Source: Bradyrhizobium diazoefficiens
GTDB lineage: Bacteria > Pseudomonadota > Alphaproteobacteria > Rhizobiales > Xanthobacteraceae
Direction of reading: 5' to 3'
NCBI RefSeq assembly: GCF_018131185.1
Contig: NZ_JAFCJE010000004.1
Coordinates: 744,001-808,000 of the forward strand
Length of the DNA: 64,000 bases
In this document: positions 26,215-34,858 of the stretch, one piece after another
Layout: each line of letters starts with the position of its first letter
How positions within the stretch are numbered: position 1 is the stretch's first letter
Made by a program: the position numbers and the translations under genes
Notes under the pieces: generated by a model
Told to the model about the DNA's origin: nothing
Database searches by the model: none
What the model saw: only the letters and a program-made list of their open reading frames with translations

Positions 26215-28293
26215 ATGATGTCTTCTGCTTCCACCTCCACCGCCCCGCAAGACGAGGCCAAGCGGGTCGTCTTCGACGATCCGCACGGCGCCGCCGGGAA
26301 CATGCAGGAAGCGGAGGTCACGCGCGTGCGCACCTTGCGCGGTGCCTGGCGCTGGATGCTGGTGGTTGCGACGGCCGCGACCATCCTGCTCTGCATCAAC
26401 CAGCAATTCTCGCTGCGCTTCTTCATGGGCTACACCCAGCTCAACACGGAGTATTTCTATCTCCTGATCGCCTTGATGCTGCCGTTCACCTTCCTGATCT
26501 TTCCGGGCGCGGAACGCGCACCGCTCGATCGGATTCCCTGGTACGACCTGTTGCTGTTCGTCGTAACGTTCGCGGCAGCACTGGTGTTGATGTCGAACGT
26601 GCGCAAGGCGGCAGAGGCCGGCTGGGAGTTCGGCGGCGCGCCCAATAGCGTCATCGCCGCAGGCCTCGTGATGTGGGTGATGCTGATGGAGGCGCTCAGG
26701 CGCACCGGCGGCTGGAGCCTGCTCTTGAGCGTCCTGCCCTTCACGGTCTATCCGCTATTCGCCGAGGCCGGCTGGCTCGGGCCGTTCCGCGGCACGCAAT
26801 CGACGCTGGAACAGGCGACCGCCTATCACGTGCTCTCAGGCGAGAGCCTGCTCGGCATCCCCATCCAGGCCTTCGCCGACACCGTGATCGGCTTCCTGGT
26901 GTTCGGCACTGCGCTCATGATGACCGGCGCCGGCAAATTCTTCATCAATCTCTCTTTCGCAATGTGCGGCACCTTCCGCGGCGGTGCGGCGAAGGTCTGC
27001 ATCTTCGCCAGCGGTCTGCTCGGCATGATGTCGGGCTCGATCATCTCCAACGTGCTGACCGCCGGCACCATGACCATTCCCGTCATGAAGAAGAGCGGCT
27101 TCCGCGCCTCCTATGCCGCCGCGATCGAGGCCTGCGCCTCGACCGGTGCGGTGCTGGCACCCCCGGTGATGGGCGCGACCGCCTTCGTGATCGCGCAGTT
27201 CCTCAACGTCAGCTACGCGGAAGTCGCTGTCGCCGCGATCATTCCCGCCGTGCTCTATTACATCGGCCTGTTCATGCAGGTCGACGCTTACGCCGCGCGC
27301 CACGGGCTGAAAGGCATCCCGCGCGCCGATCTGCCGCGCGTCATGGATACGATCAAGGACGGCTGGTACTACGTCTTCGTCATCGCGCTGCTGATCGTGA
27401 TGCTGCTCTATTTCAAGCGCGAGAGCCACGCGCCGTTCTACGCCACCGCGCTGCTGCTGGTGCTGAACCAGTTCTTCTCCAAGGACACACGCTGGACGTT
27501 TGCGACGATCGGTAAGTTCCTCGAGGTCAACGGCCGCACCTTCGTCGAGCTCGTCGGCATCCTCGCCGGGTGCGGCCTGCTGATCGGCGCGTTCTCAATG
27601 ACCGGCGTGGTGTCGAGCCTTGCCAACGATTTGCTGCACATTGCCGGCGACAATGCCTTCCTGCTGCTCGGCATGTGCGCCCTCACCAGCCTCATCCTCG
27701 GCCTCGGGCTGACGACGACGGCCTGCTACATCTTCCTCGCCATCCTGGTCGCCCCCGCGCTGGAGAAGCTCGGGCTGAACAAGATAGCGGTGCACATGTT
27801 CATCTTCTACTGGGGCATGCTGTCGTCGATCACACCGCCCGTCGCGATCGCTTCGTTCGCCGCCGCAGGCATCGCGGGCTCGCCGGCGATGAAGACCGGC
27901 TGGGAATCGATGTGGGTCGGCAGCATCATCTATTTCATCCCGTTCTTCTTCGTGCTCAATCCGGCGCTGGTGCTGCAGGGACCCAGCCCCTACTTCGCCG
28001 GCCTTGGCCTGATGGGACTTGCCGCGTTCGGCACGCTGTTCATCTGTGGCGGCATCCAGGGCTACCAGCCCTTCATCGGCGATCTGCGCGGCACCGGCGC
28101 GCTCGAATGGCCGATCCGCGTGCTGCTGGTGATCGGCGGCTTCGTGGTGGCGACGCCGGGCGGGGGAATCATGCCGCTGTCGCAGCTGCAGGTGACGCTG
28201 ACGGGCCTTGCCATCCTCGTGCCCACGGCCCTGCTGGCGCTTGTCCTGGTCCGACGGCAGACCATGGTGCCGGACGGGTTGCGCGCCCCCTGA
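26215..28293 (+). CDS. TRAP transporter fused permease (TAXI system)
   Basis: A 692-residue inner-membrane protein that joins the small DctQ-like and large DctM-like permease parts. The cytoplasmic N-terminus of about 45 residues precedes roughly 16 or more membrane helices. Typical DctM segments are visible: FASGLLGMMSGSIISNVLTAG near residue 265, ACASTGAVLAPPVMGATAF near residue 305, and LGLTTTACYIFLAI and SITPPVAIASFAAAGIA further on. It works with the TAXI protein encoded just upstream, driven by an ion gradient. Confidence 0.93.
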   Translation: MMSSASTSTAPQDEAKRVVFDDPHGAAGNMQEAEVTRVRTLRGAWRWMLVVATAATILLCINQQFSLRFFMGYTQLNTEYFYLLIALMLPFTFLIFPGAERAPLDRIPWYDLLLFVVTFAAALVLMSNVRKAAEAGWEFGGAPNSVIAAGLVMWVMLMEALRRTGGWSLLLSVLPFTVYPLFAEAGWLGPFRGTQSTLEQATAYHVLSGESLLGIPIQAFADTVIGFLVFGTALMMTGAGKFFINLSFAMCGTFRGGAAKVCIFASGLLGMMSGSIISNVLTAGTMTIPVMKKSGFRASYAAAIEACASTGAVLAPPVMGATAFVIAQFLNVSYAEVAVAAIIPAVLYYIGLFMQVDAYAARHGLKGIPRADLPRVMDTIKDGWYYVFVIALLIVMLLYFKRESHAPFYATALLLVLNQFFSKDTRWTFATIGKFLEVNGRTFVELVGILAGCGLLIGAFSMTGVVSSLANDLLHIAGDNAFLLLGMCALTSLILGLGLTTTACYIFLAILVAPALEKLGLNKIAVHMFIFYWGMLSSITPPVAIASFAAAGIAGSPAMKTGWESMWVGSIIYFIPFFFVLNPALVLQGPSPYFAGLGLMGLAAFGTLFICGGIQGYQPFIGDLRGTGALEWPIRVLLVIGGFVVATPGGGIMPLSQLQVTLTGLAILVPTALLALVLVRRQTMVPDGLRAP

Positions 28294-28314
28294 TTGCGTT
28301 GCACAAGAGAGGCG

Positions 28315-30162
28315 ATGACACCGCTCGCGCCTCTCGCCGCCGCCTGGTCCCGCTCGAAGCCGCCCTTGCTGCGGTTCCTGGACAATTGCCTCAACGAATT
28401 CTCCGCGGAAACCTCAGGCCACGTTGCCGATTACATTCCCGAGCTGGGCAAGGCCGATCCTGCCTATTTCGGCATCAGCCTCGCGACGCTGGATGGCCAC
28501 GTCTACGAGGTAGGCGACTCCAGGGTGCCCTTCACCATCCAGTCGATGTCGAAGCCGTTCGTGTTCGCGCTGGCGCTGGACCTTCTGGGTGCTGGCAAGG
28601 TCGAAAGCGCGATCGGCGTCGAGCCCTCCGGCGATCCCTTCAACTCGATCCGGCTCAATTCGGAGAACCATCCGTTCAACCCGATGGTCAATGCCGGCGC
28701 GATCGCCTGCACCGGGCTGATATACGACAGCAAGGGCGCGGACGCTTTCGAGCAAATCCGTCTCGCGCTCGGCCGCTTTGCCGGACGCGAGCTCGCGCTG
28801 GACGAGGCCGTCTACGCCTCCGAGAGCCAGACCGGCGACCGCAACCGGGCGATCGGCTATCTTCTCAAGACCAACGCGGTGATCTCGGACAATGTCGCTG
28901 GGGTCCTCGACGTCTATTTCCGGCAATGCGCCGTGCTGGTCACGGCGCGCGACATCGCGGTGATGGCGGCGACGCTCGCCAATCGCGGCATCAATCCGGT
29001 CACGGGCGAGCAGGTGCTGAGCGCCTACGCCATCTCGCGCACGCTGTCCGTGATGACCTCGTCGGGCATGTACGACTATGCCGGCGAATGGATCTACCGC
29101 ATCGGCATTCCCGCCAAGAGCGGCGTCGGCGGCGGCATTCTGGCCGCGCTCCCTGCCCGCCTCGGCCTCGGCAGCTATTCGCCGAAGCTCGACAAGCACG
29201 GCAACAGCGTGCGCGGCATCAAGGTCTGCGAGGCGCTATCTTCGCACTACGACCTGCACATGCTCAACCGCAGCGACGATGCCCGCAACGCCGTCATCGC
29301 CGACTACGATATCGGCAAGAGCCCGTCACGCCGCGTGCGCCGGCCGCAGGAGCGCGAAATCCTGGGCGCGCATGAGCAGGAGGTGCGGGTCATCGAGCTG
29401 GTCGGCACGCTGTCGCTGTCGGCCGTCGACTACGTCTCGCGCCGGCTGGCGGGACGACCGCGGCCGCAAATCGTCGTGTTCGACCTGCACCGCGTCACCT
29501 CGACCACGCGCGCCGGTGCGCGGCTCGTCGCCGAGACCTTCGAGGAGCTCGCCGCACTGAACGTGACCGTCGTTCTGTCAGGCGTCAGACGCGCCTCCAA
29601 GGAATGGGACAGCTTGCGCGAATGGACCGCCGAGCTGAAGAACGTCCGCGACTTCTATTTGCTCGACACCGCGATCGAATGGGCCGAGGACCAGATCGTT
29701 TATCGCTATGGCGGTTCGATCGATTTTCACGAGTTTACCGAGCTTGCCGAGCAGCCGCTGCTGGCCGGGCTAAGCGAGGAGGAACTGACGGATCTCGCTT
29801 CGATCTGCACGATCCGAACCTTTCAAGCCGGCGCCAAGATCATCACCACGGGCGATCCGGCCTCCTCCCTGTTCTTCCTGCGCAGCGGTGCGGTGCATGT
29901 CACGCTGCCCGACGGCGTGCGGCTGGCGACGCTGACCGCCGGCATGGCCTTTGGAGAGATGGCACTGCTGGAGACGACGCGCTCGGCCGACGTCTTTGCC
30001 GACATGGCGGCGACCGCTTACGAAGTGCCACTGAAGGCGTTCGAACGTTTCCGCAAGCAACACCCGCGCGCCAGCGAGCGCGTCATGCGTAACCTCGCGC
30101 AGCTATTGGCCGATCGCCTGATCGTCGCCAACGCGAGGGTGGATATCTTGACGGCGACGTGA
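28315..30162 (+). CDS. glsA: Class A glutaminase fused to STAS and cyclic-nucleotide-binding domains
   Basis: A 615-residue protein in three parts. Residues about 20-310 are a class A glutaminase, hydrolysing glutamine to glutamate and ammonia, with the S77-MS-K80 active-site motif and NPMVNAGAIA. Residues about 355-460 are a STAS domain (VVFDLHRVTSTTRAGARLVA). Residues about 485-600 are a cNMP-binding domain whose cassette FGEMALLETTRSAD keeps the conserved Glu and Arg. Ordinary GlsA proteins are about 310 residues, so half of this one is regulatory. The ATG at 28315 follows AGAGAGG and lies 21 bases after the TRAP permease, so they are probably co-transcribed. Confidence 0.93.
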   Translation: MTPLAPLAAAWSRSKPPLLRFLDNCLNEFSAETSGHVADYIPELGKADPAYFGISLATLDGHVYEVGDSRVPFTIQSMSKPFVFALALDLLGAGKVESAIGVEPSGDPFNSIRLNSENHPFNPMVNAGAIACTGLIYDSKGADAFEQIRLALGRFAGRELALDEAVYASESQTGDRNRAIGYLLKTNAVISDNVAGVLDVYFRQCAVLVTARDIAVMAATLANRGINPVTGEQVLSAYAISRTLSVMTSSGMYDYAGEWIYRIGIPAKSGVGGGILAALPARLGLGSYSPKLDKHGNSVRGIKVCEALSSHYDLHMLNRSDDARNAVIADYDIGKSPSRRVRRPQEREILGAHEQEVRVIELVGTLSLSAVDYVSRRLAGRPRPQIVVFDLHRVTSTTRAGARLVAETFEELAALNVTVVLSGVRRASKEWDSLREWTAELKNVRDFYLLDTAIEWAEDQIVYRYGGSIDFHEFTELAEQPLLAGLSEEELTDLASICTIRTFQAGAKIITTGDPASSLFFLRSGAVHVTLPDGVRLATLTAGMAFGEMALLETTRSADVFADMAATAYEVPLKAFERFRKQHPRASERVMRNLAQLLADRLIVANARVDILTAT

Positions 30163-30231
30163 GCGATCAAACACTGGTTGGGATGAGCCGCGCCTGGCGC
30201 CTCGATGGAGGTGCGTTCCCTCCCCCCTTTC

Positions 30232-30534
30232 CTACCGACTCCCCGCCTCGCTCAACCGCCGCTTGATCTTCGCCGCGCTCTTTTCCAGCAGCTCGGACGG
30301 CTTCTGGCCGGTCGCGGCGCACAGGCAGGCCCAGTAGTAGACGACATCGCCCAGCTCATCGACCAGACCCGCCTTGTCGAGCCAATCGTCGCGCAGCAGC
30401 TTCTTGATGTGGTCGGCGACCTCGCCGGCTTCGCCGGCAAGGCCAAGTCCGAGATAGGACAGAAGCTCGCTGGATGGATGCTCTTCGACCTTCGCAATGC
30501 TCGCGGCCCAGGCCGCATATTCATCGATCGTCAT
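30232..30534 (-). CDS. MazG-like nucleotide pyrophosphohydrolase
   Basis: A 100-residue all-alpha NTP pyrophosphohydrolase domain. GEAGEVADHIKK and DELGDVVYYW are the paired metal-binding ExxE and ExxD motifs of the MazG superfamily. It would hydrolyse a nucleoside triphosphate to the monophosphate and pyrophosphate; the substrate is unknown. The ATG at 30534 has GCGAGGG at a suitable distance; the ATG at 30540 sits too close to that signal. It follows the CMD gene with a 26-base gap. Confidence 0.9.
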   Translation of the reverse strand: MTIDEYAAWAASIAKVEEHPSSELLSYLGLGLAGEAGEVADHIKKLLRDDWLDKAGLVDELGDVVYYWACLCAATGQKPSELLEKSAAKIKRRLSEAGSR

Positions 30535-30560
30535 CGGCATCCCTCGCCGCTGCTGTCGGA

Positions 30561-31088
30561 TCAACCCACCACTTCCGTCACGGGCTGAAGGTCGATCTCG
30601 AATGTCTCCAGGAACTTTGACGTCATGATGTAGAAGCCGACCGAGAGCTGCAGCTCGACGAGGGCAGCCGGCGTCAGTTTTGATGCGATCGCCTTGAAGG
30701 TCGCATCCGTCGGCTTCTTCAGCGTCACGATCTCGTCGGTGAAGGCGAGCGCGGCGCGCTGCACCTCGTTGAAGCACGTCGCCGCTGGCCAGTCCGCGAG
30801 CGCCTCGTTCTGCTCGTCGGTGACGCCGACATTCTTGCCGATCCGCTTGTGCGCGACGATCTCGTACGGCGCCTCGCACAAGATGCCCGTGCGGGTGATT
30901 GCGAGCTCGCGGATGACGGGGTCGAGCTCGCCCTTGTGGCGGATCGCGCCCCCCAGGCGGCAGTACTGCTCGAAATAGCTCGGGGAGTGCGCCATCATGC
31001 GGAAGATGTTGGCGTTGCGGTTCTTGTCGAGAATTTCGCGGGTGCGGTCGGACGCCTTGGACGGATCGCTGTAGTTGATACGGGCCAT
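30561..31088 (-). CDS. Carboxymuconolactone decarboxylase family protein
   Basis: A 175-residue AhpD-like protein. RELAITRTGILCEAPYEIVAHKRIG contains the CMD core, with Glu and His, but only a single Cys instead of a CxxC pair, so disulphide-type peroxidase chemistry is unlikely. Relatives are often annotated 4-carboxymuconolactone decarboxylase without evidence. It is followed closely by the MazG-like gene. Function unknown. Confidence 0.85.
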   Translation of the reverse strand: MARINYSDPSKASDRTREILDKNRNANIFRMMAHSPSYFEQYCRLGGAIRHKGELDPVIRELAITRTGILCEAPYEIVAHKRIGKNVGVTDEQNEALADWPAATCFNEVQRAALAFTDEIVTLKKPTDATFKAIASKLTPAALVELQLSVGFYIMTSKFLETFEIDLQPVTEVVG

Positions 31089-31360
31089 GATTTTCCTGAA
31101 GTTTTCCCTGAATCTTTGATGTTTTTGTCGTTGTCGGCGGGAAGTCCTCCGAAACTCTATTCTTGCGCCGACGCAGGAGCAACATCATCGAGTCAAATTG
31201 CCGCCGCATTGCTGATCGACCCTGACACAGTCGATATTCGCCGCGTGGGGACAAATCGCGGTGAGTACTCGCAAGTGGGGTGTTCCGAGTAAAACAATTG
31301 GCCGTCGGGTGCGCTAGCCGTACAACGATGAGTCACGCCCAAGTCTAGGGAGAAAACGGC

Positions 31361-31462
31361 ATGAAGGAAGCCACGAAGGGGGCGGCCTCGGGAGCGTTCG
31401 CGCATATGCTGGCGGTGACGGCGATGCTCGTCATCGCCAGCATCTTGTTCTACGGGCGCTGA
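31361..31462 (+). CDS. Small single-helix membrane protein, 33 residues
   Basis: The frame starts ATG AAG GAA and ends TGA, encoding MKEATKGAASGAFAHMLAVT and a further 13 residues ending FYGR. Residues about 13-31 form one hydrophobic helix, followed by a short positive end. A good ribosome binding site (AGGGAGAAAACGGC) precedes the ATG, which supports real translation. I see no known domain. It stands alone between the CMD gene and the OB-fold gene, with a degenerate repeat just downstream. Confidence 0.6.
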   Translation: MKEATKGAASGAFAHMLAVTAMLVIASILFYGR

Positions 31463-31483
31463 GTTAAGCGTTTTGAAGTTTTC

Positions 31484-31562
31484 GTCATTCCGGGGTGGCC
31501 CTCGCACAGGCCAGGCCCAGAATCCCGTTCCAGGCTCGGTCCTATGACCGCCCCCGAATGAC
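31484..31562. repeat. Degenerate copy of the GTCATTCCGGGG palindromic repeat
   Basis: It starts GTCATTCCGGGG and ends CCCCCGAATGAC, like the fuller copies at 33078-33179 and 46432-46537. The inner arms (AGGCCCAGAATCCC) are diverged. It lies between the small membrane protein and the OB-fold protein gene. Confidence 0.6.
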
Positions 31563-31570
31563 GAATCCCA

Positions 31571-31930
31571 CTATGTCGCTTTGGCAAAGTACGGCACGAG
31601 CCTGCCGGCGAACGGCCTGAAGGTCGCAACGACCGAATCGCCTATCGCGAGATCGTTCTCACCGTGCGCCATCATGCGAAATCCCTCGGCGCAATCGACC
31701 AGCAGAATGTTGTAGGGCACGTGCGCGCGCGTCTCGGGCGTGGCGGCCCGGCAGACCAGCGACGTCGCGTAGACCCAGCCCTTGCCGCTGGCGCGCTGCT
31801 CGCGCGGACCGGAGGCTCCGCACGCCGCACAGAAGGCGCGGCGAAAGTACTGCACATGCCCGCACGCGGTGCAGGTCTGGTAGATGATGGCCTGTTCGCC
31901 CTTGGTCCAGTCCGCCAAACGCTCGCTCAT
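31571..31930 (-). CDS. Zn-ribbon OB-fold protein (DUF35 family), thiolase partner
   Basis: A 119-residue protein with a rubredoxin-like zinc ribbon, CTACGHVQYFRRAFCAACGA (four Cys in two CxxC pairs near residues 20-37), and then an OB-fold. Such proteins form complexes with thiolase-like enzymes or act as acyl-CoA binding partners. The ATG at 31930 overlaps the thiolase stop by four bases, the usual arrangement for the pair. A longer frame running back into the thiolase gene is not real. Confidence 0.93.
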   Translation of the reverse strand: MSERLADWTKGEQAIIYQTCTACGHVQYFRRAFCAACGASGPREQRASGKGWVYATSLVCRAATPETRAHVPYNILLVDCAEGFRMMAHGENDLAIGDSVVATFRPFAGRLVPYFAKAT

Positions 31931-33063
31931 CGCACCCGCTCCAGGAACATGCTGACATGGGACGACAGCACGCCGCCGTCGCCGTGCAGGAGCGCGATCG
32001 AAGCGTCGCGCACCTGGCGGCCAGCCGCCCGCCCCGTCATCTGCAAATGCGCCTCGACCAGATGCGCCATGGCGCCGCCGACGCCGCAATGGCCGTAGCT
32101 GAGCAGGCCGCCATGGGTGTTCAGCGGCATCGCGCCGTCGCGGCCGAAATGACCTGATCGCACCCGGGCCGCCGCCTCGCCGCGTCCGGCAAGGCCGAGA
32201 TCCTCCAGCAGCGTTGCAAGCGTGATGGTGAAGCTGTCGTAGATCGCGGCGTAGCGGACGTCGGAGATCGCAAGGCCGCAAGCCTCCTTGGCGCGCGCGA
32301 TGGAAATTTCTGCGCCGAGTTCGCTGAGCGCAGGCGCGGCCGTGACGTGCTGATGGGTGTGGGCCTGGGCGCAGCCGCGGATGCGCACGCCCGTCTCGCC
32401 GGTCCGCTCGCGGCTGACGACGAAGGCCGCACCGCCGTCGGACACCGGACAGCAATCGAGCAGTTTTAGGGGCATCGCCACGGGCTTCGAAGCCATGACG
32501 TCGGCGACGGTGATGGGATCGTGGAATTGCGCGCCGGGATGGGTGCAGGCGTGGGCGCGCATCAGCACCGCGAACTCGGCTAGGTCCTCTTCGGTCACGC
32601 CGTACTCATGCATGTATCTACTGGCGACGAGACCGTAATAGGCGGGAATGGTCGGGCCCAGCGGCACCTCGTAGTCGGGATGGCCGACCTGTGCCAGCGC
32701 CTGGATCGAGGCGTCGCGGCTCTGCCCGGTGAGGCGGTTCTCGCCGGCAACGACGAGGACGTGGCGGGCAACGCCTGCGTCGACGAGGTGATGCGCCAGC
32801 ATGGTCATCGCGAGGCCCGTGGCGCCGCCGACCTGGACAGCATGGGCGTAAGCGGGACGAATGCCGAAATGCTCGGCGAACACGGTCGCCAGCATGATGT
32901 GCGGCGAGACGGTGGAATAGCCGCAGAGAATGCCGTCGATGTCCGAGCGCGTCAGCCCGGCATCGTCCAGGGCGGCTTGCGCGGCCTGGCTCATCAGGTC
33001 GAGCGAGGATGAGCCTTCATGCTTGCCGAACGGTGTGAGGCCGATTCCGGTGATGAAGCTCAT
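31927..33063 (-). CDS. Thiolase-family acetyltransferase (SCP2-thiolase type)
   Basis: A 378-residue thiolase-fold protein. GITLTPF-like start FITGIGLTPFGKHE and VQVGGATGLAMTML near the nucleophile position are seen. That position reads GGATG, not CxxxG with a Cys as in degradative thiolases, so the catalytic Cys appears absent. The C-terminal region has LNTHGGLLSYGHCGVGGA, with the His but not the CxG motif. With the OB-fold partner it resembles the lipid-transfer or benzoylsuccinyl-type thiolase pairs. Substrate unknown. Confidence 0.88.
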   Translation of the reverse strand: MSFITGIGLTPFGKHEGSSSLDLMSQAAQAALDDAGLTRSDIDGILCGYSTVSPHIMLATVFAEHFGIRPAYAHAVQVGGATGLAMTMLAHHLVDAGVARHVLVVAGENRLTGQSRDASIQALAQVGHPDYEVPLGPTIPAYYGLVASRYMHEYGVTEEDLAEFAVLMRAHACTHPGAQFHDPITVADVMASKPVAMPLKLLDCCPVSDGGAAFVVSRERTGETGVRIRGCAQAHTHQHVTAAPALSELGAEISIARAKEACGLAISDVRYAAIYDSFTITLATLLEDLGLAGRGEAAARVRSGHFGRDGAMPLNTHGGLLSYGHCGVGGAMAHLVEAHLQMTGRAAGRQVRDASIALLHGDGGVLSSHVSMFLERVR

Positions 33064-33077
33064 CGTCTCTCTCCGCT

Positions 33078-33179
33078 GTCATTCCGGGGCGGCCCAAAGG
33101 GCCGAGCCCGGAATCCATCGAGCGGCATGTGCGGATAAATGGATTCCGGGCTCGCGACTTCGTCGCGCCCCGGAATGAC
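33078..33179. repeat. Palindromic intergenic repeat, GTCATTCCGGGG type
   Basis: GTCATTCCGGGGCG at the left end and CGCCCCGGAATGAC at the right end pair. Inner arms GAGCCCGGAATCCAT and ATGGATTCCGGGCTC also pair. It belongs to the same family as 46432-46537. It lies between the thiolase and CaiB-type genes. Confidence 0.85.
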
Positions 33180-33208
33180 GGATGAGAGAGCTTGCGCCAT
33201 CACTCCCC

Positions 33209-34408
33209 CTACTCCGGCGGCGACCGCGTGACGCCATCACGGACCATGGCCACGATCTCGTCGGCCGAGTATCCAACTTCGCGAAGAATCTCCGCGCCGT
33301 GCTCGTTGAGCCGCGGCGCCAGCCGCACCGGCTCGGCCTCGGTCTCCGACCAGGTCGCCGTCACCTTCATGCTGCGGATCGGCCCTTCGGTCGGATGGGT
33401 CACGACCGGGAAGAAATTCGTCGCCTCCAGATGCTCATCGTGCAGGATCGAGGCAAGGTCATGCATCGGCATCACCGGCACGTCGGCCTTGGTGAGCAGC
33501 TCGATCCACTCGGCCGTGGTGCGCGTCTCGAAGATGCACGCGAGCTCGGCATAGACGACGTCGATGTTGGCGGCACGCCCCGCGAAGGTCGCGAATTTGG
33601 GATCGTTGCGCAAATCGTCGCGCGCGGTCGCCTTGAAGAAATTCTCCCACTGCTTGTCGTTGTAAACGATGACGCTGAGATAGCCGTCCGAGGTCTTGTA
33701 AGGGCGGCGATCCCGCGAGAGGTGGCGGGCATAGCCGCCCTTGTCGAGCGGCGGCTCATAAGTCAGCCCGCCCATGTGGTCGCCCATGACGAAGCCGGCC
33801 ATGGTCTCGAACATGGGAATGTCGACGCGCTGGCCGCGGCCGGTGCGGTCGCGGTGCACCAGGCTGGCGCAGATCGCACCGACGGCAGTGAGGCCGACGA
33901 TGCGATCGACCAGCGCGTTCGGCACGTAGCGCGGCACGCCGTCGCCCGTCTGCGCCATCAAGGCGGGGAGCGCGGTGGCGCCCTGGATCAGGTCGTCATA
34001 GGCGGGTTTTGCCGCATAGGGCCCGTCCTGGCCGAAGCCGAACACGCCGGCATAGACCAGGCGCGGATTGATCGCGGACACGACGTCGTAGCCGAGCTGA
34101 AGCCGGGCCATGGCCTGCGGACGGACGTTGTAGACGAGCACGTCGGCGTCCTTGATCAACCGCAGCACGGCCTCGCGTCCCGCCGGCTTTTTCAGATCGA
34201 GACAGATCGAGCGCTTGCTGCGGTTGGTGTTGAGAAACACCGGGCCCATGCCGGCGTGACGCATCGGGCCGATCAGGCGGGTGACGTCGCCGTCGAGCGA
34301 TTCCACCTTGATGACATCCGCACCGTAGTCGCCGAGCATCTGGGTCGCATACGGCCCCATCAGCACGGTGGTCATGTCGACGACCTTGATGCCCTTCAGC
34401 GGCCCCAT
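33209..34408 (-). CDS. CaiB/BaiF-family (class III) CoA-transferase
   Basis: A 399-residue enzyme moving CoA between carboxylic acids. The start MGPLKGIKVVDMTTVLMGPY and GADVIKVESLDGD, NRSKRSICLDLKK and GFGQDGPYAAKPAYD are standard family segments. The usual length is about 400 residues. The ATG at 34408 has GGGAGCG upstream. The substrate cannot be read. It lies 145 bases upstream of the thiolase/OB-fold pair. Confidence 0.92.
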   Translation of the reverse strand: MGPLKGIKVVDMTTVLMGPYATQMLGDYGADVIKVESLDGDVTRLIGPMRHAGMGPVFLNTNRSKRSICLDLKKPAGREAVLRLIKDADVLVYNVRPQAMARLQLGYDVVSAINPRLVYAGVFGFGQDGPYAAKPAYDDLIQGATALPALMAQTGDGVPRYVPNALVDRIVGLTAVGAICASLVHRDRTGRGQRVDIPMFETMAGFVMGDHMGGLTYEPPLDKGGYARHLSRDRRPYKTSDGYLSVIVYNDKQWENFFKATARDDLRNDPKFATFAGRAANIDVVYAELACIFETRTTAEWIELLTKADVPVMPMHDLASILHDEHLEATNFFPVVTHPTEGPIRSMKVTATWSETEAEPVRLAPRLNEHGAEILREVGYSADEIVAMVRDGVTRSPPE

Positions 34409-34536
34409 CGTTCGCTCCCGATTGCGCAAGGGCCAAGGCGCGGCCCTGCGATTTCGGTCCAGCTAAGGGCAGCGCCGCGGCCCGCGCAAGGGCGAGCCGC
34501 GTATGGCGGCATGCATCGTGCGGGCGGTATCGACCG

Positions 34537-34743
34537 CTATTTCTTCTGGCGGGATTCGCGAATCTTGAGGAGCCGGTCCAGCTCGTCGTTCTGCTGGGTG
34601 ATCCGATCGGCGATCCGCGACTCGTTCTGCTCGCCCGAGGCGGCGGCAGCCTGCTCGATGAGCTGGCGGATATTGTCCTCGAGGATCGCGATGCGATCGT
34701 TGAGTGCGTCCATCGACAGCGAGTCTTCGTAGTCAGTGCTCAT
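34537..34743 (-). CDS. Small coiled-coil protein of unknown function
   Basis: A 68-residue, charged protein with a heptad pattern over most of its length (LNDRIAILEDNIRQLIEQ, then DRITQQNDELDRLLKIRE). It is probably a cytoplasmic helical dimer. AGGGA precedes the ATG at 34743; an upstream in-frame ATG at 34764 has no such signal. I recognise no named family; a SlyX-like protein is possible. Confidence 0.75.
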   Translation of the reverse strand: MSTDYEDSLSMDALNDRIAILEDNIRQLIEQAAAASGEQNESRIADRITQQNDELDRLLKIRESRQKK

Positions 34744-34817
34744 GATGCATTCCCTGCAAATCAATCAGGAGCATTAAGACGGGCCGAGGCAGGCCCACCA
34801 TGATTTAACGCAAAGAA

Positions 34818-34847
34818 GTGGGCACGGCGCGTGGCGCCCGTGCCCAC
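34818..34847 (-). terminator. Hairpin terminator downstream of the second thiolase
   Basis: GTGGGCACGG (34818-34827) pairs with CCGTGCCCAC (34838-34847), with additional GC pairing in the loop. On the minus strand it is followed by TTCTTTGCG, partly T-rich. It begins 12 bases after the thiolase stop, as expected for a rho-independent terminator. Confidence 0.65.
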
Positions 34848-34858
34848 CCGAGGAGATA

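Noticed and set aside
33182..34732. Plus-strand frame of 516 codons over the CaiB-type gene
   Set aside because: Antisense shadow, starting in a repeat; the CaiB-type protein is well defined.
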